From Mnemiopsis leidyi (Eukaryota > Ctenophora > Tentaculata > Lobata > Bolinopsidae), in NCBI GenBank assembly GCA_000226015.1, contig JH153905.1, forward strand, positions 17,707 to 50,419: a stretch of DNA of 32,713 nt, given 5' to 3'. Under the pieces are notes generated by a model that did not search any database, had not been told where the DNA came from, and saw nothing but the letters and a program-made list of their open reading frames with translations. Within the stretch, counting starts at the first letter, position 1. Every line of letters begins with the position of its first letter. Shown here piece after piece: positions 21,592 to 30,549 of this stretch. The translations under genes and the position numbers were made by a program.

Positions 21592-24500
21592 NNNNNNNNN
21601 NAAGAAGAGAAAGAGAAAGAGAAAGAAGAAAGAGAAAGAGAAAGAGAAATATAAAGAGAAATATAAAGAGAAATAATAAAGAGAAAGAGAAAGAGAAAGA
21701 GAAAGAGAAAGAGAAATATAAAGAGAAATATAAAGAGAAATATAAAGAGAAAGAGAAAGAGAAAGAGAAAGAGAAAGATAAAGATAAAGAGAAAGAGAAA
21801 TAGAAAGAGAAAGATAAAGAGTAAGAGAAAGAGAAAGAGAAAGAGAAAGAGAAAGAGAAACAAGAAGAATACCTGTAGTCGGAAGTGACGTCGGTTCTGC
21901 TCGTGAAGTAGTGAAGTAAAATGTTTCTCGCAACTTTGTGGGAGTTTAGCCTCCTCGTTCAACAGAACAAAGCCACGCTCAATTAATTCTGAATACGTTA
22001 CATGATATTATTCAACGGCTTTAGTTTGTGAGTATTATTATATATATTCTGCCACAAATAATAAGTTTGCTAGTTACTTAGGTACTACTAAAAAGTTACA
22101 ACTAGTTACATAATAACTACTAAAAAGTTACAACAAGTTACTTAATAACTACTAAAAAGTTTCAAATAATTTACCAATGCAATCTTGATTATCCGAGAAC
22201 TGAATCTCGTTGACACCCAAGTTCTCTGCCCGGTACAGCTCCTGCTCTTCTCTTATAACGCGACTGTTGAAGAACTGCTGGAGTTTCTCATTGCAGTAGT
22301 TGATACAGAACTGCTCAAACGAGTTTGTCTCGAAGTACTCTGTGTGATGGAGAGGTTTTGTTTACTGTTAAGTTTATAGCTGTTTCTAGACACCGTTTTG
22401 AAAAGGCGACCGATTCTTGAGAAACCCAAATTAACGACAAATTAATTTCGGGAAACGCCATCACGTGATAGGAAAGATTTTCGACTTCCCAAAAGAATTC
22501 TAACGTTAACTATTTACATTAACCAATATTTCTAAGCATCAAGTCAAATGTTTATAAATCATTTCCCAGATAGACTAAAACTATAAACGTACCAAATGTT
22601 AACAAATGCTTTTCTAGATAGACTAAAACTATAAACGTACCAAATCCCAGATAGACTTAAACTACAAACGTACCAAATCCGGCGATATCCAGCACTCCGA
22701 TATAGCAGCTCGACTTCTCAGATAGGGGAAGACTCTGGTTTATGTTATGTACTATGTGATCAAATAGTCGGGTGTAGAGAGATTTACACAGCCCGTCGCG
22801 GTTGTGTAACGCTTCTTTCTTTTTTAACGGCACCCTGTAAGTTACTTGGTTACTGTGAGTCACTACTATCGGTTACCTGGTAACCTAGTTAGAGAGTTAC
22901 TCGGTTACTACTTACTACGAGTCAATACTACTTCAGAGTACTACGGAATAACATAGCTATGCAGGTTACTTACTATCTGGTAATCAGGATTTAGGATAGC
23001 ATGCTACTAACCAGAATGAACAATATCACAAGTTCGTTATAATATGACGACCGGTTTCATAGCCAGTTTACTTTACAATAGAATCAGTTTGATGCCATGT
23101 TTCAAAATAACAATATGCAGATAGCAGGCTAACTAGTAACGAGAATATTTTTTACCTGGTGTCATAATTTATAAGACAAAAACACCCAGTCCCAATATCC
23201 TAAACTTACATGTAAGTCGTTCCCTTCTTCATGTTCTTGGTCTGCATGAGACGCGAAGTCAGCGCTTGTCGCAGATCATCCGCTTCCAGTGAGAGACACA
23301 GCGCCGCCGTCTCGATCCAATCATATGACTCTGGTGAGACCTTGCTGCCCCCTAAAACAGAGTATTGAGATAATGCACGTGGAGATAATGCACGTGGAGA
23401 TAATGCACGTGGAGATGATGCACGTGGAGATGATGCGCGTGGAGATAATGCACGTGGAGATAATGCACGTGGAGATGATGTTTTATTAAAGATTGGACTA
23501 AATGTAACTGTCGGAACTCGGAACCCCCTTCTCTTTAGCTTTAATCTTTTGCCTCTAAGCAAAGAAGTTCGCTGTATTTGTTGGGCTTGTCGATATCGCG
23601 GCCTTTACTTGCAGAAAACTGAATATTTTAGCTACCTACTAGTGAAAGTTAGCTAAAATTATGATTTAAGTTGTGATGAAAACCTCAAACCACTTACCCC
23701 TAGTATCGCCGCTATCAATAAACTCGACATTCCCAAAAGCCATGACTCCAGAAACGATCTTGTAGATCTCCCGTATCTCCGCGTCAGACACGTCGATGCA
23801 GCGCAGCGCGTTGGAGATCGCACCAAACTGTTTTGCATCTCCCATCGCCTGACTAGATCTTCCTTCCGATAGGCACTGGGAACGGAACTTGTAAAGATAT
23901 CTCTTCATTCAATGAGAATATTGAAACACACAATTCTAACGTCTTTACTTTTACTGAAACGAAGAAATAGTGTATTTTTTATTAGTATATTTACTGTAAA
24001 AACAAAATATTTCCAAATTGTCAAACTTTCAAAACTCCCACCTTGTACTCCTTGACATCACGTAGTCTTATGTCCCGTCGGAGGTCGGCATCTGCGCCAG
24101 CAAGGAGTCTGTAGAAGATGTGGTAACTTCTCTCGCTGGCGTTCTGGTGGGTAACCCGCGACTTTTCCAGTAAGTACGTGTTTATGTGACCTCCAACTAT
24201 CTCTCCCTGATCAATAATTACAGTAAGTACGTGTTTATGTGACCTCCAACTATCTCTCCCTGATCAATAATTCCAGTAAGTACGTGTTTATGTGACCTCC
24301 AACTATCTCTCCCTGGTTAATAATTACAGTAAGTACGTGTTTATGTGACCTCCAACAATTTCTCCCTGGTTAATAATTACATCACGTGACTGGACACCAG
24401 CTGGATTAAGTGCATGTTTGGAGCGTTTTGTATGCATATTTTATGGATATTTGATTTTTTTGAAGTCGAGAAATCATACCGGTTAAATTGCATGATTCGA

Positions 24501-27500
24501 TTACCAGGTTTTAATAGAACTTGGAGATTTTTCTCTTTGAAATCTGGTCCGAATAACATGGTTTTAAATTCGAATGGGCCCAAATTCTTAATCTCATCAC
24601 ACTTCACAGTTTCGTATTAAAGTCTTATCACTCGCTGCCCCCAGGACAAGTTTTAATTAAGCCTAGCTGATAAATTTATATTTTCCGCTTATAAGATGAC
24701 CCACAGTTAATATTCACCATCACTTTTATTTTTCTGACTCCTTGTCCCGCTACCAAGGAAACCTCACTCAGACTACTTTCTCTCTTTCTTCACAGTCTGT
24801 CTGTAAAAACAGCTGCTCGGAAACCCTCAACACCACCAGACAGACCTAACACGTCTTGCAGATAGACAGAGTTGGCTGCCCAGCAGGCCCGACAGAACTG
24901 ACACGATCAGGGAACAAGCGTATCGCGTAGTGGAGGAAGCGCTGGAGAAGAAAGAGAGTGCGCTGGAAGCTAAGTCAGCTCTGGAGTTTCTTTATGTTTC
25001 GCAGTCAAAGTTCAGCAACAACAGGGCATATTGAGGAGGAGATGGGAAACTCGTAAGGGGGCATTGAGGACAAGATGGGGAGACATAGAGGACAATATGT
25101 AGACGGTGTGATTACTGATCGACGTCGCTGGAGTGAGATAGCTACTTATTTAGAGCACCAAACACTAGGCCAGGAAACAAGTTATGGGTAGACTAGGAGG
25201 TCTGCTCGAAATTCAAATCATCAAGATATGGAATATAAGGAACTAGGCAGGTGTTATTCGTGCCGAGAGAATCTACGAGTTTACAGTGGACGATGCCTTA
25301 GTTAGAGAGGTTAGACTTGTGAAGCCCCTGAGTCAGTACCTTCACATCATTGAACTACAAGTGTAGGACATCCTCTTCTCAAGATGACAGATTTTATTGA
25401 TAATTGAAGATTGTTTATATATCTTTGAAAATTTATTCATTTTCGGTGTTTAAATTGTCTGTGATATAAGTGATTTTCAATAGAAGATCAGATGTTTTTG
25501 ATATCGTTTTACCATTGCTAAAAAATTTGAATTTTCATATAAAATTAAAATAGCTGCCAACATAACTGTTTCAAACAGTAAAACAAACAGGTATAAACAA
25601 ATAAACTTAGATGGAAATGATGATGCTGAAGAAATCACTTAACTGACCTCTTTATTAAAGTTCACTTCAATGAATTTCCCAAATCTACTACTATTGTTAT
25701 TCCGGACGGTCTGAGCATTGCCAAAAGCCTCTAATAGAGGATTTGACTGCAGCAATTTATCCTCGATTCCATTTGCCGAAGTGTTTCCATATACTGAAGC
25801 CAAGTACCTTAAGGATGATATTTGGGTTATAATAATGGTTATCACATTAGTTGTTCGATGTCTTACATACATTAAATTTGAGAAGAGCTCAAATAGTTAG
25901 CATAATACAATCCCAAGTTCAAGGAGTAAGGATCAGGGGCATCTAATCCAAAATAAGAATCGACTATTGAAATAATGCTTATAATTGAAATGTTCACTTA
26001 TTGTCACGAAAAAGAAAAGTTTCATTGAGTTCTTACTTTAGGATGTGTGTACTATGTTCTTACTTGAGAACGTGTTTTGTAGTTTCAGTTTTACCGGCTC
26101 CACTCTCCCCGCTAACAATCACAGCTTGACTTACTCCTCTGTATGACATGTCAGTGTACGCCTTGTCCGCTAAACGTGGCAATATGGTAAAAAAACTGCT
26201 TTAACTTTTTCTATTTCTAAATACTGCACCCAATTCAATCACAGCGAGACTTCTTTGGATTTTCGACTTACGAAGAACGCAATATATAAAGTTGTCGACA
26301 ATAAATTCCGCCAAGAATCAATATGCCAAGGATCAGAATAAAGAGAAATCAACAACTTCAACCCGATAAGAACACGCACCTATTGCAAAAGTGTGAGGGT
26401 CCAACTTCCCCAAGGAGGTGCCCTTGTATCCCGCCATTACCTTGTCCGTGTACAACTCTGCCATGTCCCGATAGGGATTCACTACCGTCAAGATGTTGGC
26501 TGTGTATGTCTGGGGTATATATATCAGTCATGTGTAGGGGTAAATATTTGTCACGTGTAGGGGGCATATATTTATCACGTGTAGGGGCATATATTTGTCA
26601 CGTGTAGGGGCAAATATTTATCACGTGTAGGGGCATATATTTGTCACGTGTAGGGGCAAATATTTGTCACGTGTAGGGGTCATATATTTGTCACGTGTAG
26701 GGGTATATATTTGTGTAGAAAATTATTTTTTTAGCATTTTTAGCATTTTAGTATTCCAATATTGTGATGTTGTTAATGGCTTCTCTGGTGCAACATAACC
26801 ATAAACTGTAAAACCAACATTTACCGGGCCTTTCGGGGGAAAGGGAGAAGGCCCGGTAAATTGAGGGACACGGTAAACTGAGGTTAACTGTTATTGGAGA
26901 TATCGGGGGAAAGGGAGAAGGCCCAGTAAATCGTTGGGCACGGTATAAAGAGGTTTTACTGTATATTCCTCGATTTTACATTCCAAGACTTGTTACGATT
27001 GTGTTCCCCTGTTTGACTTACATAAATCTTCCCGATCTTGAAGCGACACTTGATGTTGTCTAACAAGCTAGCCTCGTTTAGCTGCAGCAACATGCCTGGT
27101 AAAAAATTGTGATCCATACCTCTGCAAATCATCACAACAGATGCGATTAAGTGAAGCTCTTAATTGTATACCCAACCCCTCATTTGATCATTGAAACCAA
27201 ATCATTAAGAAAAAGTGTGTACTGTGTGTGCAATATGAGGTTGAAATTTTCACTGTATTCTACATTTGATTGTTTTTTCTATAGTTGAAGGCAACAATAG
27301 AACAATGCAGGAAGGAATCAGACGAGTCACTCACAGTTATCATCCACTAAGCTTTCGTCGGAGGTTGGGAAAACTTTGCTGTAGGCTGCAACAATGCACT
27401 GTGGGGTAATTTTATGAATATGCTTAGCAAGCTAATTTGAATTTAAATTTAAGATCCAATAAAATAGATATGAAATTTAGTATAGATTATTAGATCAACA

Positions 27501-27698
27501 CTGAGCATTTGCAATATGGGATACTCAAAGTTTTTCAGGCATTTTGCGTGTAAAAGTGTGTATTTTCATGAAGTAAAAGTACAAACTTACAGCATTATCG
27601 GGCGTCTGAACAGTAAGGGTGTCTGACCCAATTTCCACAACAGTACCTTTGATAAAGCCATGAGTTGCATCAGGTGCCCACACTTCCCCTTCTTGCAT
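11981..27698 (-). CDS. MYO6: Unconventional myosin VI heavy chain (28 exons read, one missing)
   Basis: Minus-end-directed actin motor for endocytic and cargo transport and membrane tethering. The gene runs from ATG at 27696-27698 to TGA at 11981-11983. I read 28 GT-AG exons totalling 3565 nt. A 29th (exon 13, about 119 nt) is absent at the assembly gap, giving a protein of about 1,227 residues against nearly 1,290 in vertebrates. The start is fixed by [10 protein letters not shown], matching the family's MEDGKPVWAP. Motifs in order: P-loop GESGAGKT (154-161), switch I NNNSSRF (205-211), switch II DIAGFE (442-447), FIRCIKPN, the class-VI lever insert, one IQ motif, a charged helical tail, an MIU-like ubiquitin helix, and cargo motifs RRL and WWY. 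Phases agree across all introns. The missing exon must have length 2 modulo 3, which restores the frame total. The promoter was not identified. Confidence 0.96.
12119..12258. repeat. 24-bp minisatellite in MYO6 intron 28
   Basis: Four units of CTAAACTTGTACAATGTACATGAA followed by two shortened 17-bp units lacking the central ATGTACAATG-like part. Each full unit contains the palindrome TTGTACAA overlapping ATGTACAT. The array begins 38 nt from the exon 29 acceptor. Confidence 0.85.
12729..12822. repeat. Degenerate GTGTGTCTG repeat in intron 27
   Basis: Irregular GT-rich run with recurring GTGTGTCTG. A separate 15-bp duplication ATTCCGGCTGTGCAT follows at about 12865 and 12904. Confidence 0.5.
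13393..13440. repeat. 25-bp tandem duplication beside the exon 27 donor
   Basis: GATACTAGCGGTGCTCATGT occurs twice with a 25-bp period, ending 12 bp from the predicted exon 27 donor. Confidence 0.8.
14127..15912 (-). other. MYO6: MYO6 exons 22-25: helical tail and MIU
   Basis: Exons: 15746-15912, 14667-14797, 14428-14547, 14127-14246. Exon 22 gives the proximal tail helices ([18 protein letters not shown]...QVKLLLDR). Exons 23-25 are dominated by alternating Glu and Arg/Lys clusters ([20 protein letters not shown] and similar), typical of the single alpha-helix of myosin VI. Exon 25 ends with [11 protein letters not shown], which matches the ubiquitin-binding MIU helix (human DRELALRIAQSE), with the central Ala kept. 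Confidence 0.92.
16512..17125 (-). other. MYO6: MYO6 exons 19-21: insert 2, IQ motif, start of tail
   Basis: Exons: 16996-17125, 16770-16860, 16512-16573. Exon 19 encodes [20 protein letters not shown]...[11 protein letters not shown], the class-VI insert 2 that reverses lever direction and binds a calmodulin. Exon 20 encodes the IQ segment ([16 protein letters not shown]). Exon 21 begins [10 protein letters not shown] at an acceptor within CAACAG. An apparent upstream acceptor at 16609 would break the frame, so the internal one is chosen. Conserved insert 2 argues that the motor still walks to the minus end. Confidence 0.93.
16877..17058. repeat. 64-bp tandem repeat that duplicates the exon 19 donor
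   Basis: Units start at 16877, 16941 and 17005 (AAGCAAGGACCGCGAACTGC). The third unit begins inside exon 19. Read on the minus strand, each unit carries the last ~28 nt of exon 19. The complete intronic unit (16941-16995 side) repeats AACAAGT/GTAAGTAGG, so an extra donor lies 64 nt downstream of the real one. Intron 19 is only 135 nt and is almost entirely these units. Confidence 0.9.
17195..17541. mobile_element. Palindrome-rich MITE, complete copy 2, in MYO6 intron 18
   Basis: Terminal inverted repeats of about 30 bp: 17195-17224 (CGGTAAAAGGGTCATATAG...) and 17513-17541 (CACTCACC...CCTTTTGCCA), differing at a few positions. A candidate 6-bp target duplication AAAATG flanks it at 17189-17194 and 17542-17547. 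The interior repeats GGCGCCAATGG and related words and shares an inverted core with the copy at 1-364. No coding capacity; it depends on a transposase supplied elsewhere. The superfamily is not evident from these termini. Confidence 0.82.
17585..20446 (-). other. MYO6: MYO6 exons 14-18: lower 50K, SH helices and converter start
   Basis: Exons: 20311-20446 ([10 protein letters not shown]...GGKFK), 19393-19492 ([17 protein letters not shown]), 18792-18897 ([20 protein letters not shown]), 18410-18467 ([20 protein letters not shown]), 17585-17662 ([26 protein letters not shown]). Exon 14 begins with only the last base of an Asn codon, so its upstream neighbour must end in phase 2. That neighbour is not in the sequence between 20447 and 21872. 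Confidence 0.95.
20040..20290. repeat. ACAGACACACAAACTG-type minisatellite in intron 14
   Basis: Irregular tandem array of CAGACACACAAACTGAAACA-like units with many variants, ending about 20 bp from the exon 14 donor. The three overlapping cysteine-rich minus-strand frames here arise from the repeat. Confidence 0.8.
20463..20880. repeat. Nine-copy 44/55-bp minisatellite beside exon 14
   Basis: AGCCGACCTGG starts units at 20463, 20507, 20551, 20596, 20651, 20705, 20760, 20815 and 20870. The first three periods are 44-45 bp. From the fourth the period is 54-55 bp because of an added TTGGGTTTAG-like decamer. The array starts 17 bp from the exon 14 acceptor. Confidence 0.9.
21473..21591. repeat. 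CA / CACG microsatellite
   Basis: (CA)n, then (CACG)n, then (CA)n, running directly into the assembly gap. Alternating purine-pyrimidine DNA of this kind favours Z-form and is hard to sequence. Confidence 0.95.
21592..21601. other. Assembly gap (10 N)
   Basis: Ten undetermined bases, a size typical of a placeholder rather than a measured gap. It separates two different microsatellites and lies where myosin VI exon 13 is expected. Confidence 0.97.
21602..21860. repeat. AAAGAG microsatellite
   Basis: Purine-only tract of GAAAGA units with interspersed AAATATA variants, ending 12 bp before the exon 12 donor. On the minus strand it yields the Leu/Phe/Ser-rich open frames, which are artefacts. 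Confidence 0.95.
22569..22680. repeat. Triplicated exon 10 donor region
   Basis: GATAGACTAAAACTATAAAC followed by GTACCAAAT starts at 22569, 22617 and 22650. The third copy runs into exon 10. On the minus strand each copy reads ATTTG/GTACGT, so intron 10 carries two extra donors beyond the real one at 22672-22673. The second donor is 33 nt downstream (in phase), the first 81 nt. Confidence 0.88.
23363..23480. repeat. 15-bp CACGTG minisatellite in intron 8
   Basis: Eight units of GAGATAATGCACGTG (variants GATGATG, GCGCGTG) begin just upstream of exon 9. Nearly every unit holds the palindromic E-box CACGTG or a one-base variant. Confidence 0.92.
24168..24380. repeat. Four 53-bp copies of the exon 7 acceptor region
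   Basis: CAGTAAGTACGTGTTTATGT starts at 24168, 24221, 24274 and 24327. The first unit holds the first 39 nt of exon 7 and its acceptor. The other three lie in intron 6 and reproduce both the AG acceptor and the coding bases. Because 53 is not a multiple of 3 and the unit contains CTGTAA, use of an upstream copy would stop translation. Confidence 0.92.
24813..25366 (+). pseudogene. Plus-strand coding-like block nested in MYO6 intron 6
   Basis: Two open stretches on the strand opposite to the myosin: 24813-25034 (74 codons to a stop, after an acceptor-like AAAAACAG) and 25247-25366 (after CTAG, ending at a TAG). The first contains a helix-rich Glu/Lys/Ala segment ([17 protein letters not shown]). 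The second includes [18 protein letters not shown]. Between them other frames also read plausibly ([16 protein letters not shown]), interrupted by stops. I do not recognise a family. This may be a decayed gene copy, a nested gene with unread introns, or chance. Confidence 0.25.
26512..26715. repeat. 23-bp CACGTG minisatellite in intron 3
   Basis: About nine units of TATTTGTCACGTGTAGGGGCA, alternating ATATATT and AAATATT. It starts at the exon 4 acceptor. Nearly every unit has a CACGTG palindrome. Confidence 0.92.
26804..26963. mobile_element. Small MITE-like element with pogo-type ends (tentative)
   Basis: Left end ACTGTAAAACC and right end GGTTTTACTGT are inverted, next to TA-rich flanks, which resembles CAGTAAAACCTC termini of Tc1/mariner-pogo elements. 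Inside is a 70-bp tandem duplication (26833-26891 and 26903-26961) containing GGGGGAAAGGGAGAAGGCCC. It may instead be only a tandem duplication. Confidence 0.35.
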
Positions 27699-29300
27699 CC
27701 TTAAAAAAGGTAGTGTATTTTCAAACACTCTTAAATGGGTTTTAAAATTTTCTGTCCCCAATGCAAATTCATCTAAAAAAACTTAAGTAGGAGCACAGGG
27801 AAAGCATTTTAAATTAATATTAATTGATTTTACTGCTAATAAAGTTAACCTTTTGTTTTATTACAATTCTGTCTTATCATATTTTTTTCATGTGTGAATA
27901 ATTAATTTATGTAGATTGCTTGTAAGTCGCCTAGAAGTCTAAGCCAGTTTGCACAAATACACACAAATTTGCAAGAAGAGGAGGTAAATGCATCCATTAA
28001 GAAGATGCTCAAGGAAAACAGTACTAGAAGTAGTAGTATACGCCTGACAAGGGGCGGCATCTAAGGACCTTAAAACAGTATATTACATCAAAATTTTAAA
28101 TTCAAACAACAAAACCCTAAATACTAACCAAAAACTGCCAAGTTTTTTTATGACATTAAAATGGTAGAAAAATCATATTTTTAAATGCAATCATTGTTGT
28201 TAATACAAGTGCAAAATAAGTATACACAGCACATCAAAAGTAAACCCATATAGTTACCACATCACATAATTAAGGAGTGTCAGTCAAGTATGCATCTTTT
28301 AAACTATTATATGAAGTCTATTAGTGTCCATCAACATTAATTACATGTCTGTCCTTAATGTAGTGGAACCTAACCAGAAAAACCAGAATTTATTGAATTG
28401 GATGACAGATAGCTAGAGCTCAAGATAAAAGATCTCTTGGGCACCTCTTGACTCCTGATATCTCCATATGGAAGCTATGAGGAAGTTTTGGAGGTTTCTT
28501 TGGTGTCATTTGCACAGCATGGTGAGCAAGCCCTATATTTATAAAGTGGCACAAATATCAACCGTACTGCTACCGGGTCGGGACCAATGGCACGCAATTT
28601 AAAATAGTCTCTGGTTAGAGAAAGACCTACAGAATTCTACGTATATTGTGAAAAAAGAGCAATCTAAATTTTACAGGACTTTCACGAGATATATTTGATC
28701 CGACATTCTCATTCTCACTTTACTTTGTTTGTACTTGATATTTGACAAGGTTCAAGTTCAAGAATCAAAACAATTAACATGGCTATAGAACGTCGCTATG
28801 AAAATAATTCTCTTTGGTATTGCTACCCATGCCACTGCCTTCCTGGCTTCGAAAAGCTTGCATAGTTGGCAATTGCACAACAAATCTCTGCCAAGCTTAT
28901 ACATCCTGACCCTGACATCTAATCACGGGATACCTTAAAAAGTCTAAATTTGAGCTACTGACTCCAAACTTTATTATATTTAATGGCGATTAGTATTAAA
29001 TATCCAGCTCCAGGTGAGTTGCGATTGACGATATTTTAGAATATAATATATATCTGTTTATATGATTGCCTGGGGACTGGGACATCAAACTTTTTACTTT
29101 GGAGGGCACTGAGAGATAAATGTCGCGGCGATAAGTGTAAAGTAAGTAAGAAAAGACACTTCACCCAAAATCTTTTATCCTTGAGACTGTTCTCAATGGC
29201 TTTCTTGTCCAATTTTAGCCAGATTCAAAAAAAGTTGCCACCCCCTAGTATGACACCATAAGGAATGGTATACAACCCCCCCCCCCTCCCCCGACCCCCA
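27699..29300. other. Upstream region of MYO6, no gene seen
   Basis: Should hold the myosin VI promoter and 5' UTR, but no core promoter element can be singled out. An in-frame ATG at 27759-27761 would add 21 residues; family alignment favours the ATG at 27698. No exon with a recognisable domain was found. Confidence 0.4.
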
Positions 29301-29309
29301 ATGTTGCTT

Positions 29310-29800
29310 TTTTGCAAACGAGTTTGGGCAAACGAAAAGAGGTAGAGACTTGAAAATTTCAGAAAAGGTAGATTTCATCATGTTCCGTGGCTTCGGCTAT
29401 ATTGAAATTCATGCCCACCCCTCTAAGAGCCCTTTAAGGCCTTAATGGCCCTTAAAAAGGCCCAAAAAGCCTCCAAATCGGGGGGCAAATTGGAGTCCAA
29501 ACGAAAGAGTCATGTACATTTTACGGGGTTCTGTGGCTAAGGCTATGTAAAAATTTGATCAGAAGGCCTTTAAGGGCCTTCAAAGGTCTTTAAGGCCCTA
29601 AAAAGAAAATGTTCAACTTTAAGCTAGAAGAAAAGTTAGACCAGTATTTTGACGTAGAATTTGAAGAGGAATCCGAATTCGATAGTTCGGAGCCTAAAAA
29701 TGATCACGTGACCCCCTTAAGTGACCCCTTATAAGGCCCAAAAATTGAAATTTTCAACTTTGAGCTAGGAAAAGTTTGACCAGTATTTTCCAGAACCAGG
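29310..29800. repeat. Degenerate AAGGCC-rich repeat
   Basis: Blocks rich in AAGGCCTT and GGCCTTAAGG words, with a diverged repeat of about 169 bp (anchored on CAAACGAAA at about 29330 and 29499). A second pair is anchored on TTCAACTTT.AGCTAG at about 29613 and 29753. A poly-C run lies at about 29277-29287. No coding potential seen. Confidence 0.5.
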
Positions 29801-30549
29801 CATCAAAAGGAGACCAGGTCGACCTTGTGCTTGATCTTATGTCCGAATAATGTCATTTATAGTGTTCGAATATGTCCAAACCAACAAAATATTTACCTCT
29901 AATCTTTACCCCTTTTTATTAATCATTTATTAGTCTTTTCAGACGCAGATTCTTCCGAACTATCCAACTCCTGCTGGTGTCTGGGACTTATGACCCCAGA
30001 ATGTAGCTTTAAACGACGTTTTTAAGGGGACATTCGAATATCATCACACTAATACGGGAACATGCCGCAATTTGTACTGACCTCAAAATCGGATTATGAA
30101 TCAAGCGTTACTCAAGTTGGTACAGATAATACCCACAATCCCAAATTTTACACGTAAATTGCAATGGGGGTTGGCCGCTCGTGAAATTGACATTTTATGT
30201 GTAACTACATGCAGCGTGGATACATGAATGTACATAAATGAACATGAATGTACCCACGATGAGGCCAAAATGTCTATGAAATTTAAAGTTGTACAGTTTC
30301 AAGTGCGTAGGTCGGCCGACCATAGAATTCCGCATGCTTGTTCTTATGGCACGCACTACAAGTTTACCCAGTTTGACGATGATTTGACGATGGTTTGATG
30401 CAATTTGCGCGTGCTACAAGCACCCAAAGTGGGTAAGCCCCCAAAACTCCCCCAGTGGCTGTCACCAGTACCCACCTCTGCCAAGTTCAGCCACTCACGA
30501 GCAGCCTATGGTCGGAATTCACCCCTATCTCTTCTTCTAGGACAGGCAG
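29801..30549. other. No gene seen
   Basis: Unremarkable sequence. The plus-strand frame from 30405 overlaps the GIY-YIG fragment in a different frame and is a shadow. Confidence 0.35.

Larger units (their letters stand above)
21873..27698 (-). other. MYO6: MYO6 exons 1-12: N-terminal SH3-like part and most of the motor
   Basis: Exons: 27591-27698, 27335-27398, 27022-27119, 26380-26509, 26064-26169, 25648-25807, 24042-24206, 23698-23902, 23210-23351, 22674-22834, 22175-22339, 21873-21988. Exon 3 uses an acceptor ending CAGAG because the upstream AG would give an in-frame TAG. Exon 5 encodes the P-loop, exon 6 switch I and [12 protein letters not shown], exon 7 [13 protein letters not shown], exon 10 LDIAGF, exon 11 [16 protein letters not shown]. 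Exon 8, which should hold insert 1, covers the interval from RYL to SGVM in 54 residues where human myosin VI, from memory, has about 74. Insert 1 is therefore mostly absent. Confidence 0.95.

Noticed and set aside
21438-21962. Long Leu/Phe-rich minus-strand frames across the N gap
   Set aside because: Microsatellite translation; only 21873-21988 is real (myosin exon 12).
27699-27761. Upstream in-frame ATG of myosin VI at 27761
   Set aside because: Adds 21 residues absent from the family; alignment supports the ATG at 27698.
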